This document shows, in pieces, positions 53,511-61,973 of a stretch of DNA of 64,000 nucleotides. Each line of letters starts with the position of its first letter. Position 1 is the first letter of the stretch. The notes below the pieces were generated by a model. The model had not been told where the DNA came from. It did no database searches and worked only from the letters and a program-made list of their open reading frames with translations. This DNA comes from Candidatus Zixiibacteriota bacterium. Lineage in GTDB: Bacteria; Zixibacteria; MSB-5A5; GN15; FEB-12. The stretch spans positions 80,449-144,448 of the forward strand of contig JBFMGC010000001.1 of the NCBI GenBank assembly GCA_040752815.1, written 5' to 3'. A program made the translations under genes and the position numbers.

Positions 53511-54803
53511 ATGACGTCCTCTGAGGTACCGTCAGCAACGAGTGTAAACGTAGGCGAGCCCGCGACGCATCCGGTGAGATTTGACGGTGACGGGCGTCGC
53601 ATGCTAATCTACTCCCACGACACGTTCGGCCTCGGGCATCTTCAGCGCTGCTTGAAAATAGCCGAGAGGCTGGTCGCCCGTCTCCCCCGACTTTCGATTT
53701 TGCTGGTCACCGGCTCTCCGGTGGTACATCGTTTCACCCTGCCGCCCGGTGTCGATTATCTCAAGCTGCCGGCGGTGCGCAAAGTGGGACCGGAAAAATA
53801 CGAAGCCCGCAGCATGGGCATTCCCTATCAGCTCATTCTGGAGTTGCGCGCCAATCTCCTGACGCAGGCCGTGCAGAATTTCGCCCCGCACATTCTGCTG
53901 GTCGATCACTCACCGGCAGGTATGAGAGGCGAAATGCTCCCGGCGCTGCATTGGCTTCGCGCCAGTGGCCGACCCTGCACCAAAATCCTCGGCCTTCGCG
54001 ACATTGTCGACGATCCCGAAACCGTCCGAAAGCTCTGGCACGACGAAGGCATTTACGAGCTGATGCGGACCGTGTACGACCGGATTCTCGTCTACGGACC
54101 ACGCGAGGTCTTCGATCTCGCCGCCGAGTACGACTTTTCGCCCGATCTGGTCAACAAGACAACTTACTGCAACTATGTTACGGATGTCCACCGCAACGGC
54201 ATTCGCGCCAGTGCGACAAATGAAACCACACGCCCGACAAAACGGGTGGTCGTGACGATAGGCGGCGGCGACGGCGCGGTGGATCTCATCATTGGCAACT
54301 ACCTGTCGATGGTGGAGAAGTACCGAAGCGAAATCGACTTTGAATCGAGCATTATCACCGGGCCCTTTGTCGCCGAGGACGAGTTCCGGCAACTGCAGCG
54401 CCGCGGGCGGCGGGTGGGCGTAACGGTACGGTCGTTCGTAAAGTCAACCAGCCCGTATTTTCGGAAGAGCGACCTGGTGGTCTCCACCGGCGGCTATAAC
54501 ACGGTCACGCAGATACTCTGTCATGCTCGACGGGCGCTCATTATACCGCGCACCATGTATCGCCATGAGCAACTCCTCAGAGCTGCCTGCATGGCCCGGC
54601 AGGGCTGGGTGACCATGATACCTCCGGAGGAACTGACCTTCGATCGCCTCTACCGGGAAATCCGCAGCCTGCTGATGGACTCGAAACAGGCGATGGCCTC
54701 GCTGCGGAGCAAGCAATCGCACCTGCTTGACGGCGCCGCCGGGGTGGCGTCAGTGTGTGAAGGAATCCTCGTTGCGCAGTCCCAGGAAGGAAGACCGCTG
54801 TGA
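53511..54803 (+). CDS. Predicted glycosyltransferase, MurG-like (COG4671 type)
   Basis: The 430-residue protein has a GT-B layout. FGLGHLQRCLKIAERL near residue 40 resembles the glycine-rich N-terminal loop of GT28 enzymes, and the C-terminal half has VTIGGGDGAVDLI and STGGYNTVTQIL, the nucleotide-sugar site. COG4671-type members are uncharacterised. It begins 2 bases after the dehydrogenase stop and overlaps the next gene by 4 bases. Donor and acceptor are unknown. Action at the cytoplasmic face is expected since there are no signal or membrane segments. Confidence 0.82.
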   Translation: MTSSEVPSATSVNVGEPATHPVRFDGDGRRMLIYSHDTFGLGHLQRCLKIAERLVARLPRLSILLVTGSPVVHRFTLPPGVDYLKLPAVRKVGPEKYEARSMGIPYQLILELRANLLTQAVQNFAPHILLVDHSPAGMRGEMLPALHWLRASGRPCTKILGLRDIVDDPETVRKLWHDEGIYELMRTVYDRILVYGPREVFDLAAEYDFSPDLVNKTTYCNYVTDVHRNGIRASATNETTRPTKRVVVTIGGGDGAVDLIIGNYLSMVEKYRSEIDFESSIITGPFVAEDEFRQLQRRGRRVGVTVRSFVKSTSPYFRKSDLVVSTGGYNTVTQILCHARRALIIPRTMYRHEQLLRAACMARQGWVTMIPPEELTFDRLYREIRSLLMDSKQAMASLRSKQSHLLDGAAGVASVCEGILVAQSQEGRPL

Positions 54804-56086
54804 ACAACGACAGGCAACCATTTCGGATCGGTTACGTCATCAAGATGTTTCCCCGGCTGTCCGAAACGTTTATTCTTAACGAGATCCTCGAACTCGAACG
54901 GCTCGGCGTCGAAGTAACGATCTTTTCGCTGAAGAAACCGAACGAAGGGCGGTTCCACCCGCAGTTGACATCGCTTCAGGCGCGCGTTCTGTACCTCGAA
55001 GACCTTGACCCAAAGAAATGGACCAAGTGGATCAGCGAGGAGTGGCCGACTCTCTCCCAAATGCGCGATAGCCTGTGGCTTCTGATGGACGAGGCGATTC
55101 AGTCGGGCGACGCCAACCGCGCGGATCAGGTATGGCAAGCCGCCTGGGTGGCATCACAGGCGAGGAAGTTGAATCTGAACCATTTCCACGCCCATTTCGC
55201 CAGTCTGCCCAGCACGATTGCCTACTATGCTCACCGCATCTCCAGTATCCCGTACAGTTTTACCGCTCATGCCAAAGACATTTTTGTCTACACTGCCGAC
55301 GAGCACCAGCTAAGCCAAAAACTGGTCACGGCAACGCCGGTCGTGACCGTCACCGAGTTCAACCGCACGTACTTGCTTGGCCAAACAGCCAATCCCAACG
55401 ACGTTCGCCTTCGCGTGATCCACAACGGCATCAACCTCGAGTACTTCCGACCAGACACGTCAATCAGCCGCGAGAAGAACCTGATCCTCACAGTTGGGCG
55501 GCTCGTCCCCAAAAAAGGCATCGACACACTCATAATGGCATGCGATCTAATGAGAAACGCGGCTGTCCCGTTCCGCTGTGTCATCGCAGGAACCGGTCCC
55601 GAGGAAGCGAGTCTGATCGAACTGACCCGTTCTCTCGGATTCGAAGCGGAAGTCGAGCTTGTCGGCTCAAGAAACCTCGAGGAAGTCCGCGTGCTGATGA
55701 ACCGAAGCGCGATATTCTGCCTGCCGTGTCGGGTCACCGAAGACAACAACCAGGACGCCCTCCCCACCGTTCTGCTCGAAGCGCTGGCCTGCGAGCTGCC
55801 GTGCATCTCTACAAGCATATCGGGCATTCCGGAGATCATAGATTCCGGCATTGATGGTTCGCTCGTGGAGCCGGACAATCCGCAGGCGCTGGCCACCGAA
55901 CTCACCCGGCTGCTTCAGTCAGACGAGTTGCGGAAGAAGTACGGCGCCAACGGCCGCAGGAAGGTGCTCGATAAGTTCGATCTGAGAAAGAACGTCCAGA
56001 CTCTCCTGGCGGCTTTCCGGCAAGCAGGGGCGCCGTCAGCGGCGCAGCCTGCGGGCGTGGCCGGACGTCAGGTGGCTGAGGTTTAG
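54800..56086 (+). CDS. GT4-family glycosyltransferase, WcaL/colanic-acid type
   Basis: The 428-residue GT-B enzyme begins IGYVIKMFPRLSETFILNEI, typical of WcaL/AmsK-like transferases. It has NHFHAHFAS, VIHNGINLEYF, LTVGRLVPKKGID and the donor-site Glu in LPTVLLEALACELPCIS. The GTG start overlaps the previous stop (GTGA) with AGGAAGGA upstream. The last 20 residues are low-complexity Ala/Gly. It probably adds a hexose or uronate to the lipid-linked repeat unit. Confidence 0.9.
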   Translation: MNNDRQPFRIGYVIKMFPRLSETFILNEILELERLGVEVTIFSLKKPNEGRFHPQLTSLQARVLYLEDLDPKKWTKWISEEWPTLSQMRDSLWLLMDEAIQSGDANRADQVWQAAWVASQARKLNLNHFHAHFASLPSTIAYYAHRISSIPYSFTAHAKDIFVYTADEHQLSQKLVTATPVVTVTEFNRTYLLGQTANPNDVRLRVIHNGINLEYFRPDTSISREKNLILTVGRLVPKKGIDTLIMACDLMRNAAVPFRCVIAGTGPEEASLIELTRSLGFEAEVELVGSRNLEEVRVLMNRSAIFCLPCRVTEDNNQDALPTVLLEALACELPCISTSISGIPEIIDSGIDGSLVEPDNPQALATELTRLLQSDELRKKYGANGRRKVLDKFDLRKNVQTLLAAFRQAGAPSAAQPAGVAGRQVAEV

Positions 56087-56092
56087 ATTACC

Positions 56093-57379
56093 ATGCGTAA
56101 GCTCCGCCTTCTGTACATCTGCGGCGACCAGGGTATTCCCTTCGGAGGCACGAAGGGGGCGTCGATTCATGTCCGGGAGTTCCTGGAGCACCTCAGCGCC
56201 AACAACTGGAGCCCGGTGGTCGCGATGGCAAGAATCGACAAGAACTCGCAGTATCAGCCGTCGTTTCCGGTGTACGCCCTACCGAGCGACGTGGCGCTCC
56301 CTCACGACGGAGATATTGAAGAACTGGGCCTGGACGAGCAGACCATCCGCGAAGCGAAGCACTACTACCGCAGCCAGGAAGTACAGGAGCTCGTCAACGG
56401 CCTGCACAAGCAATATGACTTTGACCTCATTTACGAAAGATACTCACTTTTCAGCACCGCGGGGCACCTGCTCTCGGCGAAACATGGCCTGCCGCTCGTT
56501 CTTGAGGTCAACGCGCCGCTGGTGCGGGAAGCGGGCAGCTATCGCAGCCTGCGCCAGACACATCTGGCGCGTTCCGTCGAAAAGCTGCTGTTCAATCACG
56601 CCAGTCATATCTTCGCGGTCTCCGAGGAGTTGCGCAGCTACATCCTTGGTATCAGTCCCAACGCCGTTGTGTCGACCACGCCAAACGCCGTCTCGCTGGA
56701 CAGATTCACGAATGTTGACTTCGCCGCCTGGCGGAATCGGATATCTCGCAGTCCGGAGACCGATTTTGTCATCGGTTTTGTTGGCTCGCTCAAGCCGTGG
56801 CACGGTGTCGAGATTCTGCTGAAGGCATTCGCGGCGATTGCGGATACCGATTCGCGCCTTCGACTCTGCCTGGTGGGCGCCGGGGATCAGGCGTACTTCA
56901 ATGGACTTGTCGAGCTGGCGCGTCAACTCGGAGTCACAGACCGGGTGGTATTCACCGGGGCGGTTGCATACGAGGAGGTCGGGCCCGCGCTGCTCAGTAT
57001 GGACGCTCTTGTCGCTCCGTACCCCGCCCTGGACAATTTCTACTTCTCGCCGCTGAAGGTTTTCGAGTATATGGCCGCAGGCAAGCCGATTGTTGCGTCC
57101 GCTATCGGCCAGATAAACAATTTGCTGAATCACGAAACTACCGCCCTGCTAGTACCTCCGGGCGACCAGCCGGCGCTGGGAAGCGCCTTGCTGAGACTGC
57201 TATATGAGCCAGCCTTGAGATCACGCCTTGCGGAAAACGCCCTTGCCGAAGTCACCGCCAGGCACACCTGGCATCAGCGTGTCGCGAACGCGGTCGGTGT
57301 ATTTGACGCCCTGATTCGCGCCAAAACGAAATCGAGGAATGAAACCCGTGCGACTGAAGTCAAGACTACCAACCGTTGA
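56093..57379 (+). CDS. GT4-family glycosyltransferase
   Basis: The 428-residue GT-B enzyme has FGGTKGASIHVREFLEHL near the N-terminus, LVLEVNAPLVREAG, FVGSLKPWHGVEILLKAF and FSPLKVFEYMAAGKPIVAS (donor-site Glu). The pattern is that of polysaccharide GT4 transferases. It lies 6 bases after the previous gene, and its end overlaps the ABC gene by 41 bases. The specific sugar is unknown. Confidence 0.9.
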   Translation: MRKLRLLYICGDQGIPFGGTKGASIHVREFLEHLSANNWSPVVAMARIDKNSQYQPSFPVYALPSDVALPHDGDIEELGLDEQTIREAKHYYRSQEVQELVNGLHKQYDFDLIYERYSLFSTAGHLLSAKHGLPLVLEVNAPLVREAGSYRSLRQTHLARSVEKLLFNHASHIFAVSEELRSYILGISPNAVVSTTPNAVSLDRFTNVDFAAWRNRISRSPETDFVIGFVGSLKPWHGVEILLKAFAAIADTDSRLRLCLVGAGDQAYFNGLVELARQLGVTDRVVFTGAVAYEEVGPALLSMDALVAPYPALDNFYFSPLKVFEYMAAGKPIVASAIGQINNLLNHETTALLVPPGDQPALGSALLRLLYEPALRSRLAENALAEVTARHTWHQRVANAVGVFDALIRAKTKSRNETRATEVKTTNR

Positions 57380-59231
57380 TTTCGCGTCGGTGCGCCGCAT
57401 CTTCAGTCACTTCGGCCACTACCTGAAGGCGCATCGGGTTAAGCTCATCACCAGCGGTGTGGCGCTGCTTGGTTCCACGCTGCTCATGCTGCTTCGCCCC
57501 TGGCCGATCAAGATCGTGGTCGACTTCGTGCTCATGCCGAATCAGCCGTCGCTGGGTAGAGATACGCTGTCGTTCCTGACTGAATTCGAACCCGGAACAA
57601 TCATCCTTTTCGCCGCGGTCGGCGCGGTCGTGGTTGCCGCTCTGCAGGGCATGTTCGAGTACACCCACGCCGTGCTGGCCAAGGCGGCAGGGCTGCGCGT
57701 GATCGCAGACATACGATTGCAACTCTTCTCGCACGTGCAGCGATTGCCCCTGTCATACCACGACTACCGGGAAACCGGCGATCTGCTGACACGCCTGACC
57801 GACGACATCATTCTGCTAGAAGACCTGCTGGTCTCGACAGTTGTTCAGATGGGTAGTCAGATCCTGCTGGTGGTCGGCATGCTGACGGTTATGTTCTGGA
57901 TGGACTGGCAGTTGACTCTGGTCGTGCTGGCGGTCCTGCCGCTGTTCCTCTTCGCCGCATTTGAGTTCTCGGTGCGGATTCGCGAGTCGGCGCAGCGCCA
58001 GAGGGAGATGTACGGTAAGATTGTCACGTCGGTGCAGGAGAGCCTGGCCGGAATCGGCCAGGTCAAGAGCTACGCGCAGGAGAAAAGCCGCGAGAAACTG
58101 GTCGGCGTATCAGTTTCCCGAGACGTAAAGGCTAACGTACGAACGACGCGGCTGACTGCAAATTACGAACGGGTAGTGGAAACCATTACCGCTATCGGCA
58201 CCGCGGTCGTGCTCTGGCTTGGCGCGACGAAGGCACTGGATGGTGCGATGTCGGCGGGCGATCTCATCATCTTCCTTTCCTATCTTCGCGGGATCTACAG
58301 ACCGCTGAGGGGCATGGCGCGGCAGTCAACCCGCGTGGCCAAGGCGACTGTTCGCGGCGAAAAGATTCTCGAGCTGCTCGAGATGCAACCGGAAGTGCAG
58401 GACGTCGAAGAAGGTCTCTCGGCCAAGCAGGTGAAGGGGCAAATCCGATTCGAGCGGGTCACTTTCGGCTACGACGCCGAGCGCCCGGTACTCAGAAACC
58501 TCGATTGCGTCATCCCAGCCGGGAAGACCAGTATCATCCTTGGCCGCACCGGCGCCGGCAAGTCGACTATCGCCAAGCTGATTCTCCGCTTGTACGATGT
58601 GCAGTCCGGTCAGGTCTGGATCGATGGTACAAAGATCGCCGACTACCGGGTGCGCAGCTTGCGCAAGCGGATAACGCCGCTTTCGCAGGAAACCTTCCTG
58701 TTCCGCACGAGCATCGCCGACAACATCGGCTTCGGCAAGCGCAATGCCACACGCGATGAAATAATCGCGGCGGCCAGAACGGTCGGCGCGGACGAATTCA
58801 TCGAAAAACTTCCCGCGGGGTACGACACGCTCGTAGGCGAGGGCGGACTGACTCTCTCCGGAGGCCAGAGACAACGGATAAGCTTCGCCCGCGCGGCGCT
58901 CAGGGGTAGTCCGATTATGATTCTCGACGAGCCGGTGACCGGTCTCGACGTACACACCGAGCGGGAAGCCAAAGAGGTTCTCCGCATGATGAAGGACCGT
59001 CGCACTCTTCTGATTATCACTCACCGGCTGAACTTTCTCGATCTGGCCGACTGGGTCATACTGGTCGAAGACGGCCGGGCCATCGCGCAGGGCAGTCCCG
59101 AGGAGCTGCTGGCCGAGAGCGAGGCGTACCGTCGTTTTGTCGCCACCGCGGATACGCAGACCGTTTCGCCGAACGGCGCCGAATCGCCGGCCGGCGCCTT
59201 GCATCACAGGAACCTGTCATGGGAAGCTTGA
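57339..59231 (+). CDS. ABC exporter half-transporter (MsbA-like permease-ATPase)
   Basis: The 630-residue protein has six helices in about residues 30-310 and an ATPase domain. Walker A is GRTGAGKST (about residue 401), signature LSGGQRQRISFARA, Walker B IMILDEPVTGLD with Val in place of Thr after the Pro, and the switch His in IITHRL. The catalytic Glu is present. Such homodimers flip lipids or lipid-linked glycans. Its place among glycosyltransferases suggests export of the glycan or its carrier. The start overlaps the previous gene by 41 bases. Confidence 0.92.
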   Translation: MKPVRLKSRLPTVDFASVRRIFSHFGHYLKAHRVKLITSGVALLGSTLLMLLRPWPIKIVVDFVLMPNQPSLGRDTLSFLTEFEPGTIILFAAVGAVVVAALQGMFEYTHAVLAKAAGLRVIADIRLQLFSHVQRLPLSYHDYRETGDLLTRLTDDIILLEDLLVSTVVQMGSQILLVVGMLTVMFWMDWQLTLVVLAVLPLFLFAAFEFSVRIRESAQRQREMYGKIVTSVQESLAGIGQVKSYAQEKSREKLVGVSVSRDVKANVRTTRLTANYERVVETITAIGTAVVLWLGATKALDGAMSAGDLIIFLSYLRGIYRPLRGMARQSTRVAKATVRGEKILELLEMQPEVQDVEEGLSAKQVKGQIRFERVTFGYDAERPVLRNLDCVIPAGKTSIILGRTGAGKSTIAKLILRLYDVQSGQVWIDGTKIADYRVRSLRKRITPLSQETFLFRTSIADNIGFGKRNATRDEIIAAARTVGADEFIEKLPAGYDTLVGEGGLTLSGGQRQRISFARAALRGSPIMILDEPVTGLDVHTEREAKEVLRMMKDRRTLLIITHRLNFLDLADWVILVEDGRAIAQGSPEELLAESEAYRRFVATADTQTVSPNGAESPAGALHHRNLSWEA

Positions 59232-59238
59232 ACCGGTA

Positions 59239-60636
59239 ATGAGCAAGTCCACCGTGTCACAGCGCACCGCACGGCAGAACTCCGCAGATTACCAGTTGAT
59301 GGATGCCGCCTTGAAAGGGCTGCCGGCTATTCTCGATACGCATAGAGTCGAAAGGGCGCTTTGCGAAGCGTATGTCGGAAACGGAGCGGTATCTGTCGAG
59401 AGCGCTGAGATCGCATATATCAGATACAAACCGGCTACGTCCTGCCTGGCCGCATATCGAGCGACTGTGCGCCGCGGACCAAGCGCAGACGAAGCCGCCA
59501 ACACAGTCTGGTTCTACGTCAAGGCCTATCATGAAGACGCTTTTGCGGATGCCGTATCCAAAGCGACCGCGCGAGATCGGCACGAACGAACCGGCCATTG
59601 GCGGGCACTTCCGCTTCCGGATGTGAATAGCGTGCTGTATCCAATCGAGTCCGATACAGAACTGAAAGGTCTTCCGACCGTTTTCGATGCCCGCAAAGTT
59701 GTGCGTGTCATTCACGCTGCCCTGCGGGAACATCCAAGAGATACCTGGCGCATATCGGATCGCAAGCTGCGATTGACAGTCGTCCGCTACAAGCCTGAGA
59801 AGCGTGCTGTCTTCCGCGCAGACACCAGACTGGTAAACCGGGAATCCGGTGATCGCCGAAATCTCGGCATTTACATCAGGGTGTACTCCGAGGCTCACGA
59901 CCCGCGCATTCTCGAGTTGATGCGCGGGCTGCATAGATCGGTCGCCGCCTCTCCGGACGTGCGCATTGCCGAACCGCTGCTTTATGACAACGACAAGCGA
60001 ATCCTCATGGTCCGCGAAGCGTCCGGCACGCCGTGTTCCGAACTGCTTGGGCAGGGCGACCAGGGCGAATCGCTTGCTCAAGTTGCTCGCGCGCTAGCCG
60101 TGTTCCACCGCCTTGACAAAGTACCGGCTGACAACCGCTCTGCGGCCGAAATGCTGTCAATTGCGACCGCTACAGGCCGGAACCTGGGACGTCTGGTCAC
60201 CGAGCTGCATGATCCTATCGAACGAATCGCCTCCCGTCTTCAGGCGCTATTCGGGGACCTGCCTGCGGCTCCGCAAGGTCTAGTTCACGGCGATCTTCAC
60301 CCGGGACAGATTTTGCTGGGTGAGCCGTCGGAGCCGGTGACACTCCTGGATTTTGATCGCACCTGTCGTGGCGACAGCGTGTTCGACATCGGTAACTTCA
60401 TCGCACACTTGCACCTCGCGAGCCTTCAGGAGAAGAAGATCGACGTCCAGACAACGGCTGCAAAGTTCCAAGCCGCATATGAGAGTGCATCGGGGCGGAC
60501 GATCGATCCCCGCCTAAGACAGTTCTGGGTAGCGACCGCGCTTCTTCAGTTGGCTATCTCGCCCTTCAGAGTGCTTCGCCCCAACTGGCGCCGGGAATGC
60601 CGGGCAATTGTAGAAAGGTGCGGAGAACTGCTGTGA
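59239..60636 (+). CDS. APH/choline-kinase-fold phosphotransferase (first of pair)
   Basis: The 465-residue protein starts at ATG 59239. A longer frame from 59137 runs inside the ABC gene. Its C-terminal half is an aminoglycoside-phosphotransferase-like kinase: catalytic loop LVHGDLHPGQILL (H350, D352) and metal site LLDFDRTCRGDSVFDIGNF. The N-terminal half has two copies of an Arg-Tyr-Lys stretch (AYIRYKPATSCLAAYRA and TVVRYKPEKRAVFRAD), so an internal duplication may be present. The substrate is probably a small alcohol or sugar of the glycan pathway rather than an antibiotic. It lies 7 bases after the exporter gene. Confidence 0.82.
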   Translation: MSKSTVSQRTARQNSADYQLMDAALKGLPAILDTHRVERALCEAYVGNGAVSVESAEIAYIRYKPATSCLAAYRATVRRGPSADEAANTVWFYVKAYHEDAFADAVSKATARDRHERTGHWRALPLPDVNSVLYPIESDTELKGLPTVFDARKVVRVIHAALREHPRDTWRISDRKLRLTVVRYKPEKRAVFRADTRLVNRESGDRRNLGIYIRVYSEAHDPRILELMRGLHRSVAASPDVRIAEPLLYDNDKRILMVREASGTPCSELLGQGDQGESLAQVARALAVFHRLDKVPADNRSAAEMLSIATATGRNLGRLVTELHDPIERIASRLQALFGDLPAAPQGLVHGDLHPGQILLGEPSEPVTLLDFDRTCRGDSVFDIGNFIAHLHLASLQEKKIDVQTTAAKFQAAYESASGRTIDPRLRQFWVATALLQLAISPFRVLRPNWRRECRAIVERCGELL

Positions 60637-61973
60637 TCAGGATGGACAGGAAATTCGCGCTGCTGGAGATCGCCACCGACCCGGTCCAGATGGCGCCGCG
60701 GCTGCAGGCCAGGCTATTCAACTCCTGGAACGGCCGGCCGCAAATACAGCACTTACACGTCTCCAGGGTGTTCCCGTCGGGCGACGGCAGTCTCTCAATA
60801 CAGTATGTGGTCTATTTGCAGGAGCCGGCAACGTCAACTCCGCGCCGCATGATCTTCTGCGGCCAATGGTTCGGCATGGCCGACGGCCGGCCGACTTACC
60901 TCGCCGAGGAGCCAAACCGGGTGGTCTCGATCGACGATCTCGATCTCGCCGTGCCGATCTTCCCCTTCGATCCCGATCTGCGAATCGCTCCCCTGCTCGA
61001 TGACGGCCGCGTGCTTCGCTCCCAGGCCAGTCTCTCCAATATCGAGACTGACTATCGCTGGTCCGAATTCGACCTGGAGACTTATGAAGTTCTCAGTTAT
61101 CGCCTGCGGCGGCGGTGCGTGCTGCGTTTGAAAACTGGACCAAGTAGGTCCGGTTTAGATATGCTCGAAGTAATAGCCAAGATCTACCGACCCACCAAAT
61201 TCCACAGGGTCCTGACCACATTGAACTGGCTGGAGACCAGGGGCTACGGCAGGGTCGCTGAAGACAGCCTGGCCTTTGCCACGGCAGTGGCAGTCGACCG
61301 CGAGCGCGGTTACCTCTTTTTGAAACCTTCCGTGGGCAAATCGGTTCATGATAGCATTGGAAACGGGTCGTTTGTGCCGGGATGTGCCGCCGCTGCCGGA
61401 ATACTAAGCAAACTGCATAGCGAGAGCGGATCGGACCTTCCGCGGCACGACTGGAAGTCTGAAACCAAAAACCTATCGCCTACGATGGAACTGGCCGGGT
61501 CCATTTATCCGGAAATGAGTGAGCTGTTCAGATCAGCCTTCGACGCGCTTCAGTCACGAGCTGTCCTGGTAGAAGCCTCCCGCCCGACCGCAATTCACCG
61601 GGACTTCTACGACAAGCAGGTGCTCTTTGGCAAAGGAGCGCCGACTACGCTGCTTGATTTCGACAGCCTGGCTTCGGGAGATCGCGCCTGCGATGTCGGC
61701 AATTTTCTGGCCCATCTTGATCTGCGCGAGCTGCAGCATCCCGAAGCCGCCGCTGAAATACGGGCGGGCGAGTCAGCCTTCCTTGGAGCCTATGATAATA
61801 CCGATGACGACATCGCACCGCGCGTCCGGTGGTGGCGGGCGGCGTCGCTCCTCAGATTGGGCGCAATCTATGCGCTTCGACCTCGCTGGCGCCATCTGGC
61901 GGCAACTCTCGCGGAAAAGTCGCGACAACTGATATCCATACGCGAACGAATGAAAGGGAAAGTGGTTCAATGA
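60633..61973 (+). CDS. APH/choline-kinase-fold phosphotransferase (second of pair)
   Basis: The 446-residue protein starts at GTG 60633, overlapping the previous stop by 4 bases, with GGAG at 60622-60625. ATG 60642 is an alternative. The kinase motifs are AIHRDFYDKQVLFG (H322, D324) and LLDFDSLASGDRACDVGNFLAHL. Like its neighbour it has an N-terminal part with YRLRRRCVLRLKTG, but overall similarity between the two seems low outside the motifs. The two kinases overlap in translation, suggesting they work in one pathway or as a complex. Substrate unknown. Confidence 0.8.
   Translation: MIRMDRKFALLEIATDPVQMAPRLQARLFNSWNGRPQIQHLHVSRVFPSGDGSLSIQYVVYLQEPATSTPRRMIFCGQWFGMADGRPTYLAEEPNRVVSIDDLDLAVPIFPFDPDLRIAPLLDDGRVLRSQASLSNIETDYRWSEFDLETYEVLSYRLRRRCVLRLKTGPSRSGLDMLEVIAKIYRPTKFHRVLTTLNWLETRGYGRVAEDSLAFATAVAVDRERGYLFLKPSVGKSVHDSIGNGSFVPGCAAAAGILSKLHSESGSDLPRHDWKSETKNLSPTMELAGSIYPEMSELFRSAFDALQSRAVLVEASRPTAIHRDFYDKQVLFGKGAPTTLLDFDSLASGDRACDVGNFLAHLDLRELQHPEAAAEIRAGESAFLGAYDNTDDDIAPRVRWWRAASLLRLGAIYALRPRWRHLAATLAEKSRQLISIRERMKGKVVQ

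Noticed and set aside
59239-61973. Antibiotic-resistance role for the APH-like kinases
   Set aside because: They sit inside a glycan operon with translational overlap and lack resistance-gene context. The fold alone does not indicate drug modification.
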